A DNA stretch of 64,000 nt from Candidatus Brocadia sinica JPN1 (GTDB lineage: Bacteria > Planctomycetota > Brocadiia > Brocadiales > Brocadiaceae), in NCBI RefSeq assembly GCF_000949635.1, contig NZ_BAFN01000001.1:1798001-1862000 (forward strand), given 5' to 3'. Of this stretch, positions 9,141-16,186 are shown piece by piece; within the stretch, counting starts at the first letter, position 1; each line of letters begins with the position of its first letter. Below the pieces are notes generated by a model that saw nothing but the letters and a program-made list of their open reading frames with translations, did no database searches and had not been told where the DNA came from. A program made the translations under genes and the position numbers.

Positions 9141-9164
9141 CATTATGTCGAAATAGATACAACG
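9141..9164 (-). promoter_or_regulatory. Second ModE-box-like site upstream of the ModE HTH gene
   Basis: On the minus strand the site reads CGTTGTAT, eight bases, ACATAATG: the same half-site spacing as the porin operator, with two mismatches to CGTTATAT/ACATAACG. It ends 10 bases before the start codon at 9130, so it would overlap the leader and allow autorepression. Confidence 0.5.
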
Positions 9165-9283
9165 ATGTCAAGGAAAAATTTGTTTAAATGGGGAAAGCCA
9201 TGCGTATTTCCTCCCTAAAAAGGGGATGCAGGGATGTGTTCTCACTGAAAAACTTCGTTCAGAGAAATAGTTACGTTTTTCCT

Positions 9284-9625
9284 TCAGACTCCGGTCTTCT
9301 GACTAATGACCAGGAGTTGCCGGAAAACCGGGATGAAATCGATAGATATAATACGGCGGCTCATCTTAATCTGCTTTGCGGATTTCATCATAACATCTTG
9401 AAGGGCGCTATCGGTAAAGTAGAGAACTCCACCGGGCACGAAACTAAAACCATCAGGGCAGTGAAATTTTCTAGGATCCTTAAATAATGTCTGGAGTTTG
9501 CCTCCTTGGTCAATCCTATGGATGGCAGCATTCTCCATATCGGTAATATAGATATTTCCTGCATCATCGGTGGTAAGGCCGTCACTCATTGTTATGTCGG
9601 CAAGCTTACCATAAACAGTTTGACA
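9284..9625 (-). pseudogene. Remnant of an SMP-30/major-royal-jelly-like beta-propeller gene
   Basis: The frame opens directly after a stop at 9626-9628 and encodes a C-terminal piece: MSDGLTTDDAGNIYITDMEN, then CPDGFSFVPGGVLYFTDSAL. These are repeat blades of the L-dopachrome tautomerase-related/gluconolactonase-like family. The propeller N-terminus and signal peptide are missing, and the end (after KMSRRIISIDF) does not match the family. A gene fragment left by rearrangement, probably non-functional. Confidence 0.6.
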
Positions 9626-9646
9626 TTATTTTGGTATTAGATAAAA

Positions 9647-9907
9647 TTGTTACTTGACATTTTTTATCGATCATACTATTGTTTTACAGGAGATTTATCG
9701 ACGGAATCAGTAAAAGTTTCCCCAAAATATCAGGTAGTTATCCCACAATCAATCCGTGAAGCATTGAAAATCCATCCGGGAGAAAAATTCCATATTTTGC
9801 AATATGAGAGCCGGATAGAATTTATTCCTGAAAAAGAGATGAAATCAATGCGTGGCTTTCTCAAAGGAATTGATACAACAGTAAAATGGGATAACGATCG
9901 GATATGA
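9647..9907 (+). CDS. AbrB/MazE-type antitoxin (VapB-like), start codon apparently lost
   Basis: The swapped-hairpin AbrB domain is clear: VKVSPKYQVVIPQSIREALKIHPGEKF. Family members start a few residues before this. The Shine-Dalgarno AGGAG (9688-9692) is well placed for a start near 9697-9702, but no ATG, GTG or TTG occurs in frame there (codons TTA, TCG, ACG). The only upstream start, a TTG at 9647, lies inside the predicted promoter. So the true start may be a non-standard codon (ACG at 9701) or may have been lost. The stop overlaps the PIN start by four bases. The partner toxin also carries a lesion. Confidence 0.72.
   Translation: MLLDIFYRSYYCFTGDLSTESVKVSPKYQVVIPQSIREALKIHPGEKFHILQYESRIEFIPEKEMKSMRGFLKGIDTTVKWDNDRI
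9654..9682 (+). promoter_or_regulatory. Sigma-70-type promoter of the AbrB/PIN pair
   Basis: TTGACA at 9654-9659, a 17-base spacer, and TATTGT at 9677-9682. A strong AGGAG Shine-Dalgarno follows at 9688-9692. Confidence 0.55.
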
Positions 9908-10296
9908 ATCTTGTCGATTCCTGTGGATGGCTCGAATACTTTGCTGATGGCCCTAATGCAGACTTCTTTACCCCTCCAATTGAAGACACAAAGAATCTTA
10001 TCGTTCCTACCATATGCATTTATGAAGTATTTAAGCGAGTCTACCAGCAACGTGGTGAAGGCGCAGCATTACAAGCTATTGCATTAATGCATCAGGGTAA
10101 AATTATATCATTAGATGACACCTCTGCTCTTCATGCTGCCAAATGTAGTATAGACCATAACCTTCCAATGGCTGATAGTACTATACTTGCAATTTCTCGA
10201 TTGAAAAAAGCCACCATATGAACTCAGGATGCGAATTTTAACGGTATCAGGGGCGTCAAATATATCGAGGCACAAAGGAAAAGAAAAAGTAACTAA
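9904..10296 (+). pseudogene. PIN-domain toxin (VapC-like) with an in-frame TGA
   Basis: Residues 1-105 are a PIN ribonuclease: MNLVDSCGWLEYF (first Asp), E in TICIYEVFKR and MADSTILAIS (third acidic site). A TGA at 10219-10221 then interrupts KKATI-stop-TQDANFNGIRGVKYIEA, exactly where the family usually has Trp (TLWTQDADF). After the TGA the frame stays open for 24 codons to TAA at 10294 and encodes the last conserved Asp and the C-terminal strand. A TGG-to-TGA nonsense mutation that inactivates the toxin is the simplest reading; low-level readthrough would restore it. Confidence 0.75.
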
Positions 10297-10336
10297 TCCG
10301 GCGCTCAACGCGGACGAACAAAAAGTGTGAGCGGTA

Positions 10337-10513
10337 TTTTTGTCTTGATTTATTCCAGTGAGAAGGGTATTTTTACCGGACAAAGGGGAGAAGTACGCCT
10401 TTTTCGAGCATACGATTTTAAAGAATATCAGAGTTCTCAAAATATTTCCGTGAAAACATGATGTCCTATGGAGTTTTATTGAAAAACCATAGAATGTGGA
10501 GTTGTACAAAAAA
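10337..10513. repeat. Copy 1 of a ~177-bp diverged direct repeat
   Basis: From TTTTGTCTTGATTTATTCCA to GGAGTTGTACAAAA; aligns without large gaps to 11190-11366 at roughly 85% identity by eye. This copy ends directly before the Shine-Dalgarno of hicB, so it supplies the hicB leader and perhaps its promoter. Both copies are open in one plus frame over the first about 40 codons (SSEK-IFTGQRGEVR, then DFKEYQSSQNISVK), so they may descend from a small coding segment. Confidence 0.7.
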
Positions 10514-10529
10514 ATATAGGAGAAATAAC

Positions 10530-10721
10530 ATGGAAAGGAAAAAATATGTATATTGGCAAGATGGTGATACGTGGCTGGGTTACCTTGAAGAATATCCAGA
10601 TTATCAGACTCAAGGAGAATCACTTGAAGAATTAAAAGAGAATTTAAAAGATATTTATCAAGAATTAACTAGCGGTAACATTCCATGCATACGTAAGGTT
10701 GCTGAGCTTGAAGTTGCATGA
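10530..10721 (+). CDS. hicB: HicB-type antitoxin
   Basis: A 63-residue protein with the partial RNase-H-like HicB fold: WQDGDTWLGYLEEYPDYQTQGESLEELKENL. The start at 10530 is chosen for the AGGAG Shine-Dalgarno at 10517-10521 and homologue length. The stop overlaps the next ATG (ATGA), coupling it to the HicA-like gene. HicB binds and neutralises HicA. Confidence 0.82.
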   Translation: MERKKYVYWQDGDTWLGYLEEYPDYQTQGESLEELKENLKDIYQELTSGNIPCIRKVAELEVA

Positions 10722-10894
10722 AAAGAAGAGATTTAATAAAGCAAATTGAAAAGATGGGGTGTATTTTAATCCGTCACGGTGGAAAACACGATTGGTACCA
10801 GAATCCTACAACAAAAGTGTCGCAGCCTGTACCAAGACACAACGAAATTAAAGAATATTTAGCCAAACATATAATAAAAATGCTTGAAAACTAA
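10718..10894 (+). CDS. hicA: HicA-type mRNA interferase toxin
   Basis: A 58-residue protein: MKRRDLIKQIEKMGCILIRH, then GGKHDWYQNP and PVPRHNEIKEYLAKHIIK. It is a double-stranded-RNA-binding-like HicA with the catalytic His in GGKHDWY and the typical PRHNEI motif. It overlaps hicB by four bases. The antitoxin-first order is seen in many hicBA pairs. Both genes look intact. Confidence 0.85.
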   Translation: MKRRDLIKQIEKMGCILIRHGGKHDWYQNPTTKVSQPVPRHNEIKEYLAKHIIKMLEN

Positions 10895-11000
10895 GCGCCG
10901 AATAAGGTACTCCACCTGACAGCTATTCCGCGCAAGGCCTTTAAGAATAGAATAGATGACGTAATTTTCTGTGTCACTTCAAGAAGTAGTGCAAGTTTTG

Positions 11001-11072
11001 TAGGTTGGGTGAAGCAAGGCGCACCCAACAAACCATTGTGCCGATGGGTTCACTTCGTTTAACCCATCCTAC
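11001..11072. repeat. GTAGGTTGGGTGAAG-type imperfect inverted repeat
   Basis: Starts TAGGTTGGGTGAAGC and ends CGTTTAACCCATCCTAC; the arms are imperfect reverse complements. Repeats of this type are scattered in many bacterial genomes, and a related GTAGGGTGGATTAAGG element occurs at 20545-20630. Confidence 0.6.
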
Positions 11073-11189
11073 TCGAATACTCGCCTTAACGGGGTTGGCC
11101 CAAGGTTATATCCTTGTTGTGGAAAGAACCGGATAGTGCGGGTGGAAACATTACTCCTCCGCACTCATTCACCGCCTAGAAAGGGGTAA

Positions 11190-11366
11190 TTTTGTCTTGA
11201 TTTATTCCAGTGAGAAGAGTATTTTTACCGGACAAAGGGGAGAAGTGCGCCCTCTTCGAAAGGATGACTTTAAAGAATACCAGAGTTCCCAAAATATCTC
11301 TGTGAAAATATGTTATCCTCTGAAGTTGTTGTATTGAAAACCATCGAATGTGGAGTTGTATAAAAA
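11190..11366. repeat. Copy 2 of the ~177-bp direct repeat
   Basis: Counterpart of 10337-10513. It is not followed by a toxin-antitoxin gene; the next coding-like DNA is the GC-rich cassette remnant at 11567. Confidence 0.7.
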
Positions 11367-11566
11367 CGTATTTCTGACTGCAGCCGTGTGATTGAATCCC
11401 CAAGGGTTGGGAACGGCGGCTTCGTTCAACTATATTTTATCGGTAATTAAGCTTGTGAAGAGGAATCATAAGATTATTACTTTGCATAGCAGATTCTGAT
11501 AAAATAGGTACGGTTTTATTCCACTGTTCAACTACGGATAATATACTTAATGTTGGCAAGAGCTGA

Positions 11567-12072
11567 ATGACCATCCACTTGAGCGAGATCCCTTGGGAGG
11601 CGGTCGCGGCAATCGCAACCTTTTTAGCGGTCGTCGCTGCGCTGGTTCCAATCTGGCGTGCGCACGGCGACGAAAGGCGCACGCCAAAAGCCTCAGAATT
11701 CGTCTGTGATCGAAGCTCATCCTCTTGCGGCCAAGCCTGGGCCGGGTTGTGCAGGGAGGCCATATCAATTACCCGGCAGCGGTCCTAAAGAAGGAGGAAT
11801 TCCGCGAGGCGGTTCGCTCGATTGGCGCCATGATGCAGGAGTCATCCGTTCTGGAGCCGGAGGATCAGGATCGGCTCGGCATGGCATTCGCGAACCTAGA
11901 AATGACCGCAGGGCTCTACGACACCCCTGAGCTGACCGTGGACAGCACCAAGGACGTACTGGCATTGATCGACAAGGCGGTTTCAGTCATGGAGAAGTGT
12001 GGCCTATTGCACGGCCCCGTCCAGGCGCCCTGGGAAAACGGTGGGAAGGAACAAAGTAGCCGTGCAGGCTAA
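11567..12072 (+). pseudogene. GC-rich frameshifted cassette-like gene of unknown function
   Basis: Two overlapping frames form one interrupted gene. The first (ATG near 11567) gives a hydrophobic helix, WEAVAAIATFLAVVAALVPI, then basic residues. The second (about 11710-12072) continues with LGRVVQGGHINYPAAVLKKE and QDRLGMAFANLEMTAGLYDT to a TAG inside the attC-like site. The frame changes between about 11700 and 11725. Base composition is much richer in G+C than the flanks. Single-TM proteins of this kind are common in integron cassettes. Horizontally acquired and broken, unless the frameshift is an assembly error. Confidence 0.5.
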
Positions 12073-12132
12073 TCTTGCGTTCGAGCGGATCGCCGGCCCG
12101 CCTCCGCTTGCCGCTCAAGCGCGGCGTTAGAC
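12067..12132 (+). other. attC-like integron recombination site
   Basis: A 66-bp imperfect inverted repeat starts GGCTAAT and ends with the core-type site GTTAGAC (12126-12132). Internal arms GCGTTCGAGCGG and CCGCTCAAGCGC pair with small offsets, giving the L/R stem layout of an attC site. It follows directly the stop of the GC-rich gene, where a cassette attC belongs. No integrase gene is in the window. Confidence 0.5.
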
Positions 12133-12242
12133 ACTAGAGAATATGGGTGCGAATGCTTTTGATTGCTCTATGAGAGAGTTAGTTATGGCCAATTCAACTG
12201 CTTTGATTCCACCGCAATAAAAAACCAAAAGCTATTCGATAA

Positions 12243-13310
12243 TCAACAGAACAATCTCTTGATAAACATGGTGCCATAGCATCCCCTCGGCAGGAAAAAC
12301 TTCAGGGTTAACTTTTTCTTGCCCTGGTAAATCTCATCCTCCGCATAATCAACAACAAGATCTTCAGGAGTGACTATTGCCTTCCTTTCGATACCCTTGA
12401 AAAAGGCCTGTCTTAATTTTCTTATATTAAACATGGGGGATTTTAAGTTGTTTTCTTTCAAAACCTCTGAAAAAAGGTTTTTTGTAAAATCGTCGGGCAT
12501 CCTGATATTGGAAGCGGGCATGGGAATGACTAACGTGCTTAAATACGCTTTGTTTTTATCGTCTAATTGCGTGTAAAATAAATAATCCCCTGCAATTCCC
12601 TTAGAAATTTTTAAATCAGGCCTTCGGCAGCTAATTTCCCCTCCCTTGATGGGACTTCGTCGTGAGCGCTCAGTCGAACGAGGGGAGAGGGGAGGGTGAT
12701 TCTTTTTTTCTCTCCACTCAACCTCCCCCATTCCTTTGGCTTTGCTCAGGACAGGCAAGGGGGAGGAATTGATCGTTTTGGAAGTCCCGAACATGAAACT
12801 ATCGTTGCTGACTAATCGAATAATTTTCCGTAAAAATTCATTCCAAATGTGCGATTGATATGCAGAAAAAAAGAGGACCATTTTTTCATGGGATATCCTT
12901 TGAAGAATGGGAATAAATCCCTTCGGATGCTTCTCCAGGTATCTGAACGTTTCCTTTTCAAACTTGCTCGTGGCTCCTTTTAGACACACTTGCCAGTTAC
13001 CCCAGTTTTCATAAAAGAATTTTCTGTGTTCCTTTTCTTCTTTACTGTCCTCCGGATGGATACTGGAAAAATATATCTTTAATGCCCCGTTATAGTGTTT
13101 CTTAAGAATTTTTTCGGCGATAAATCCCTGCCTGGCATCAAAACTGCCAAATCGCTGATCATCAAAATAGTTAGGGTAACCGTCCCGTTTTACACGGTCA
13201 ATCTCATGTAATGCTGACGTTAAATCATTTTCTGCAAGATTCCTGACAACAATTTGAAATCTGTTCCCCGTTATGAGGTCGGGTCCCATAGGCCTGTCCA
13301 TATAACCCAC
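12243..13310 (-). CDS. truD: tRNA pseudouridine synthase TruD, C-terminal part (frameshifted gene)
   Basis: Carries MDRPMGPDLITGNRFQIV and the TruD hallmark NYFDDQRFGS, then the TRUD-specific insertion and a C-terminal return of the catalytic fold (KNNLKSPMFNIRKLRQAFFKG). The frame is open upstream of 13310 to about 13430 and matches family sequence there (NSISLHEYPVPQ), so it is the continuation of the N-terminal part in another frame. TruD makes pseudouridine 13 in tRNA-Glu. Two GC-rich repeats (12637-12701 and 12716-12772) are translated in frame and add about 45 extra residues. Confidence 0.8.
   Translation of the reverse strand: MGYMDRPMGPDLITGNRFQIVVRNLAENDLTSALHEIDRVKRDGYPNYFDDQRFGSFDARQGFIAEKILKKHYNGALKIYFSSIHPEDSKEEKEHRKFFYENWGNWQVCLKGATSKFEKETFRYLEKHPKGFIPILQRISHEKMVLFFSAYQSHIWNEFLRKIIRLVSNDSFMFGTSKTINSSPLPVLSKAKGMGEVEWREKKNHPPLSPRSTERSRRSPIKGGEISCRRPDLKISKGIAGDYLFYTQLDDKNKAYLSTLVIPMPASNIRMPDDFTKNLFSEVLKENNLKSPMFNIRKLRQAFFKGIERKAIVTPEDLVVDYAEDEIYQGKKKLTLKFFLPRGCYGTMFIKRLFC
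12637..12772. repeat. Two palindromic repeats inserted in frame in truD
   Basis: Unit 1 (12637-12701) has CCCCTCCCTTGATGGG ... CGAGGGGAGAGGGGAGGG. Unit 2 (12716-12772) has CCTCCCCCATTCCTTTGG ... GGCAAGGGGGAGG. Both lie where TruD homologues have a variable surface insertion, and neither breaks the reading frame. Confidence 0.75.
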
Positions 13311-13336
13311 AAAGCTCAGGGAATAGTTTTCTTCGT

Positions 13337-13738
13337 CTACCTTTTGCGGGACGGGATATTCATGCAGTGATATTGAATTTGATAGTACTTCTTTGTCGTT
13401 TGTATGAAACCGTGAATTCGGGGGCTTAATCCGGGATTTTTTTCTCCTCTCTCTATCCTCCCCTTGCGAAGGGGAGGATAAAGGAGGGGTTGTTTTTTAT
13501 CGCCCTGCCGTGCGATTGTTATATATTGCGATGTAAAGGCATATTTATCCTTTTTGCCGCCATAGGAAAAATACGAGTGCGGTATGCTGAATTTTCTGGA
13601 AAGCATCTTTAAGATGTCAACAGTGTTCCACCCCCTCTTTCTGAGGAGATAGACACGGAAATTTCCGTCTTTTTGTAATGGAAGGTCTGCGACCTCTTCC
13701 ACAATAAAATCTTCTGGTTTAACCTTTACTTTAATCAT
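13337..13738 (-). CDS. truD: tRNA pseudouridine synthase TruD, N-terminal part
   Basis: MIKVKVKPEDFIVEEVADLP and SYGGKKDKYAFTSQYITI are TruD N-terminal signatures; the Asp of KKDKYA is the catalytic one. After GDKK the frame enters a palindromic repeat (13444-13492) and loses family similarity. The correct continuation appears in another frame immediately after the repeat. The insertion therefore frameshifted the gene. The ATG overlaps the stop of the upstream urea transporter by four bases. Either truD is a pseudogene here or two subunits are made from separate starts. Confidence 0.8.
   Translation of the reverse strand: MIKVKVKPEDFIVEEVADLPLQKDGNFRVYLLRKRGWNTVDILKMLSRKFSIPHSYFSYGGKKDKYAFTSQYITIARQGDKKQPLLYPPLRKGRIERGEKNPGLSPRIHGFIQTTKKYYQIQYHCMNIPSRKR
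13444..13492. repeat. Palindromic repeat that frameshifts truD
   Basis: Core TCCTCCCCTTGCGAAGGGGAGGA palindrome (arms TCCTCCCCTT), with CTCCTCT and AAGGAGGGG flanks. The copy coincides with the point where the TruD frame changes. Confidence 0.8.
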
Positions 13739-14637
13739 GTATTATTTCTTCTTATTTTGCTATTGATCAACAAAATCAACCACGTGGATATCACGAACGG
13801 TGCGGTCAGAGTAATTATACCAAGATTCATAATTCCATAGGTTATGAAAACAGAAACAATACTGGATACTGTTGCCAGAATTATATGATGCCACTTTTTA
13901 TCTGAAAATGCCATGCCGCATAAAACTCCATTAAAACCAAACAACCCTACGTTTATCATAGTGAGGGGAAGTGAAAACAGAAAAGCTATAATAGCCCCAA
14001 TCAAAGACCCCAGGAGTACATAGAACGCAGATATCCTTGAACTTACCAATATTCCAATAAATACTATGATACCAGAAATCATATTTTCCTGAAACATTAC
14101 CTGCCCAATACCCTTACTCACAGCGGTAATAATTTTTAGGTTACTTGCATCTGATAATGATGCTGCTTGTAAAGGAACAATCCTGAATGTTACGAGAAAG
14201 AACATTACGATCCAGGTTGAGACAATGAACGGTGCGGTATAAGGAGGCAATTTCCACGTGCTCATTACCTTTCTGATGATTGATGATAGGATAGAACCGA
14301 AAACTAAGGCAATAGCAGATGAGATGTTGAGTCCGAAGAAACAAACAATCGCCAAACCCACCAGGGCGCCGTTATACCCGTAGAGACCTTGTTCAATATC
14401 ACTTTTGTTATATTTAAGGAATAGTGCCGTGAACGTACCAACGAAAACACCTATGATAGCACCAATACCCATGGTCCAGGAGTTACAAAAAATCCCTGCC
14501 AAAAACAAGATGCCCGTTGTTACATTATTGAGTAAAAATACCTGACTAATTCCCCGGAAAAGGATTTCTGCAAAATTTTTAACATTTATTAAAATCTGTG
14601 TCATCTGTGCAATCTGTGGTTTTCGAGAGATTTTCAT
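13735..14637 (-). CDS. Urea transporter (UT family)
   Basis: A 300-residue polytopic protein with an internal duplication. Each half has a YGYNGALVGLA / FGFNGVLCGMA motif and a LPPYTAPFIVSTWI / LTAPFVISTWLIL motif, the selectivity-filter helices of UT channels. It would move urea across the inner membrane. Urea can feed ammonium to anammox metabolism, but no urease or cyanase is in the window. The stop overlaps the truD start. The start is uncertain: the upstream Shine-Dalgarno is weak and an internal ATG (MTQILINVKN) lies 11 codons in. Confidence 0.85.
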   Translation of the reverse strand: MKISRKPQIAQMTQILINVKNFAEILFRGISQVFLLNNVTTGILFLAGIFCNSWTMGIGAIIGVFVGTFTALFLKYNKSDIEQGLYGYNGALVGLAIVCFFGLNISSAIALVFGSILSSIIRKVMSTWKLPPYTAPFIVSTWIVMFFLVTFRIVPLQAASLSDASNLKIITAVSKGIGQVMFQENMISGIIVFIGILVSSRISAFYVLLGSLIGAIIAFLFSLPLTMINVGLFGFNGVLCGMAFSDKKWHHIILATVSSIVSVFITYGIMNLGIITLTAPFVISTWLILLINSKIRRNNT

Positions 14638-14657
14638 AGGTCTGAGGCAATACGGTA

Positions 14658-15293
14658 TCAGCCATATATTACTTCACCATCTTTGACATAATCCACAACC
14701 GATGATTCTTTTTTTTCCCATTCTTCCAGGGTCATAGCGACAGCTTCTATTGGCTCAAAGACCTTATAAATGGCATCAGAGAGGATGTCTATTCTCTCCC
14801 AATAATCCTTGCCTGAAAAGTCCTCGGATATAACAACCACATCGATATCGCTTCCTTCCTTGTATGTACCCGTGGCATAAGAACCAAATAGTATCATTTT
14901 TGCTATTCTTATATCTTTGGATTCTAAGGCTTTTCTAAAACGAGACAAAATCTCTAAAACTGCGTTTTTATCCATTCCAACGCCTTCCTTGCTCCTTAAA
15001 AGTATATCCTTTACAATAGGCCGTGTAAAATCCTTTTGTAGCTTGTCTAATTCCTCAGGGTATCTCGTAACGATACTGGCTTCGTTAAGTTTTACAAGAA
15101 ATCTTCCAACAGGTTCTGAAGGTTTAATACCAATTTTGTTTAGCAGGTAAACAAGATTATGAACCTTTGGCGGTATTTCTTTCAATCTTTGAAGGTAAAG
15201 TCCTTTTAAGGCCTTTTCAATGGATAAATGACACATAAAGACGGCATAAATATACCTATTGCTGTCAAAATTTCTCTGCCGTGTCCATATCAT
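14658..15293 (-). CDS. HEPN-MNT fusion (toxin-antitoxin-like), frameshifted near its start
   Basis: Residues 1-85 are a HEPN domain (AVFMCHLSIEKALKGLYLQR). Residues 110-211 are a minimal nucleotidyltransferase (MILFGSYATGTYKEGSDIDV: GS-x9-DxD). HEPN RNases and MNT antitoxins are usually two genes; here they read as one chain, joined at KEGVGMDKNAVLEIL, where the Met may once have been the MNT start. The expected HEPN N-terminus (MTKNPQEWLKQADYDMDTAE) is present upstream in another frame from an ATG at 15333, with the shift in a TTTT run near 15275. The RX4-6H motif is not obvious. Confidence 0.7.
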   Translation of the reverse strand: MIWTRQRNFDSNRYIYAVFMCHLSIEKALKGLYLQRLKEIPPKVHNLVYLLNKIGIKPSEPVGRFLVKLNEASIVTRYPEELDKLQKDFTRPIVKDILLRSKEGVGMDKNAVLEILSRFRKALESKDIRIAKMILFGSYATGTYKEGSDIDVVVISEDFSGKDYWERIDILSDAIYKVFEPIEAVAMTLEEWEKKESSVVDYVKDGEVIYG

Positions 15294-15466
15294 AATCAGC
15301 TTGTTTCAGCCATTCTTGAGGATTTTTAGTCATTTTCTTCTTCTACTATTTCGTGTTATCGGGATTTCCCTTATCAAATTTCATTCAAGCGTTTTTTGTT
15401 GCCGCCTTGAACGACGAATTATCGTTGGGATAGAATTGGACGTTGGCCTGCCAAATTGTTCAAATG

Positions 15467-15688
15467 TCAGTTTTTCTTTAAACTATTTACCAATCGTTCT
15501 TTTACCCCGATAAGCGTTAAGCCAACAACCTCTCCTATATCTTCTCTATACCTTACAATAGCCCCTTCTCCAATATCAACTCCGACTGCTTTTTGAGGCT
15601 CACCAATACTGATATAGAGGACATCGGCCTCCTCATCATAATCCCAGCTGAGGTTTTCTTTTTTATCAAGTATTTTTATGGCTTCCAT
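15467..15688 (-). CDS. DUF2283 protein, probable antitoxin
   Basis: A 73-residue protein with the DUF2283 pattern: WDYDEEADVLYISIGEPQKA, then VGVDIGEGAIVRYRED and IGLT-like VVGLTLIGVKERL. DUF2283 genes usually follow a DUF4258-type toxin gene, as here: its start overlaps the end of the upstream gene by 13 bases. A small regulatory or neutralising partner is inferred. Confidence 0.75.
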   Translation of the reverse strand: MEAIKILDKKENLSWDYDEEADVLYISIGEPQKAVGVDIGEGAIVRYREDIGEVVGLTLIGVKERLVNSLKKN

Positions 15689-15987
15689 AGAATTTTTCTC
15701 CTCTCCGAAGGTTTAGGGGTGTAATAGCCTGTTATTATAAAACCATCTGTATCCGTGACTTCCTTGTATACTACAACCAGATACTTGGTAGTAAGAGGAC
15801 TTTTCTCATAGAATCTCATCGCGATTAGTTCACCAAAATCACCTTGCTGTATAAGATGTGGCTCGGTTACGGTTTCCAGCACACGTTCCTTCTGGTTGTC
15901 CATTTCGGGATGCCTCATAATTATATGCTTCCACCTTTCCGTTGTTAGCCTTATGGGTACATTGTTTTTTGACGTAACAATTATCAT
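15676..15987 (-). CDS. DUF4258/PBECR-like putative toxin
   Basis: A 103-residue protein: LTTERWKHIIMRHPEM near the start, then FYEKSPLTTKYLVVVYKEV and GFIITGYYTPKPSERRKILW. The H..RHPE pattern and the terminal YYT-x-R motif are typical of small RNase-like toxins paired with DUF2283. Overlap with DUF2283 suggests one transcript. Function is inferred from context only. Confidence 0.6.
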   Translation of the reverse strand: MIIVTSKNNVPIRLTTERWKHIIMRHPEMDNQKERVLETVTEPHLIQQGDFGELIAMRFYEKSPLTTKYLVVVYKEVTDTDGFIITGYYTPKPSERRKILWKP

Positions 15988-16158
15988 CGATTTTGCTTAT
16001 CCCACGAATATGATTTGGTATTCCAATAAATTTCTTTAATTGTTATAAAATATGCGCCTGCCCTGGAATAATCATGTTCCTTCAATCGGATTGACCGTCG
16101 GTGGTGTTTGTCCGGGTCGTAGGTCATTTTTTTCCCCCGATTGTACCGTTATGCCGAT

Positions 16159-16186
16159 GTAGGGACACGGTGCACCGTGTCCCTAC
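16159..16186. repeat. Perfect 28-bp palindrome
   Basis: Each arm is GTAGGGACACGGTG and its complement, with no unpaired centre. It abuts the truncated HEPN fragment, whose stop codon lies in its right arm. Confidence 0.85.

Larger units (their letters stand above)
10895..11566. other. Gene-free stretch of repeats downstream of hicBA
   Basis: About 670 bases with no convincing gene. It contains a 72-bp imperfect inverted repeat (11001-11072) and the second copy of the 177-bp direct repeat (11190-11366). The remainder is AT-rich and unremarkable. Confidence 0.6.

Noticed and set aside
10219-10221. Selenocysteine at the PIN TGA
   Set aside because: Homologues have Trp, not Cys, at this place, and no SECIS-like hairpin is evident downstream; nonsense mutation is simpler.
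10111-10623. Minus-strand frame spanning the PIN end and the 177-bp repeat
   Set aside because: It covers the PIN 3' end, the repeat and the start of hicB on the opposite strand; no domain, hydrophobic AT-driven composition.
15259-15513. Plus-strand frame opposite the HEPN-MNT start
   Set aside because: Antisense to known coding sequence with low-complexity Leu/Phe runs and no motif.
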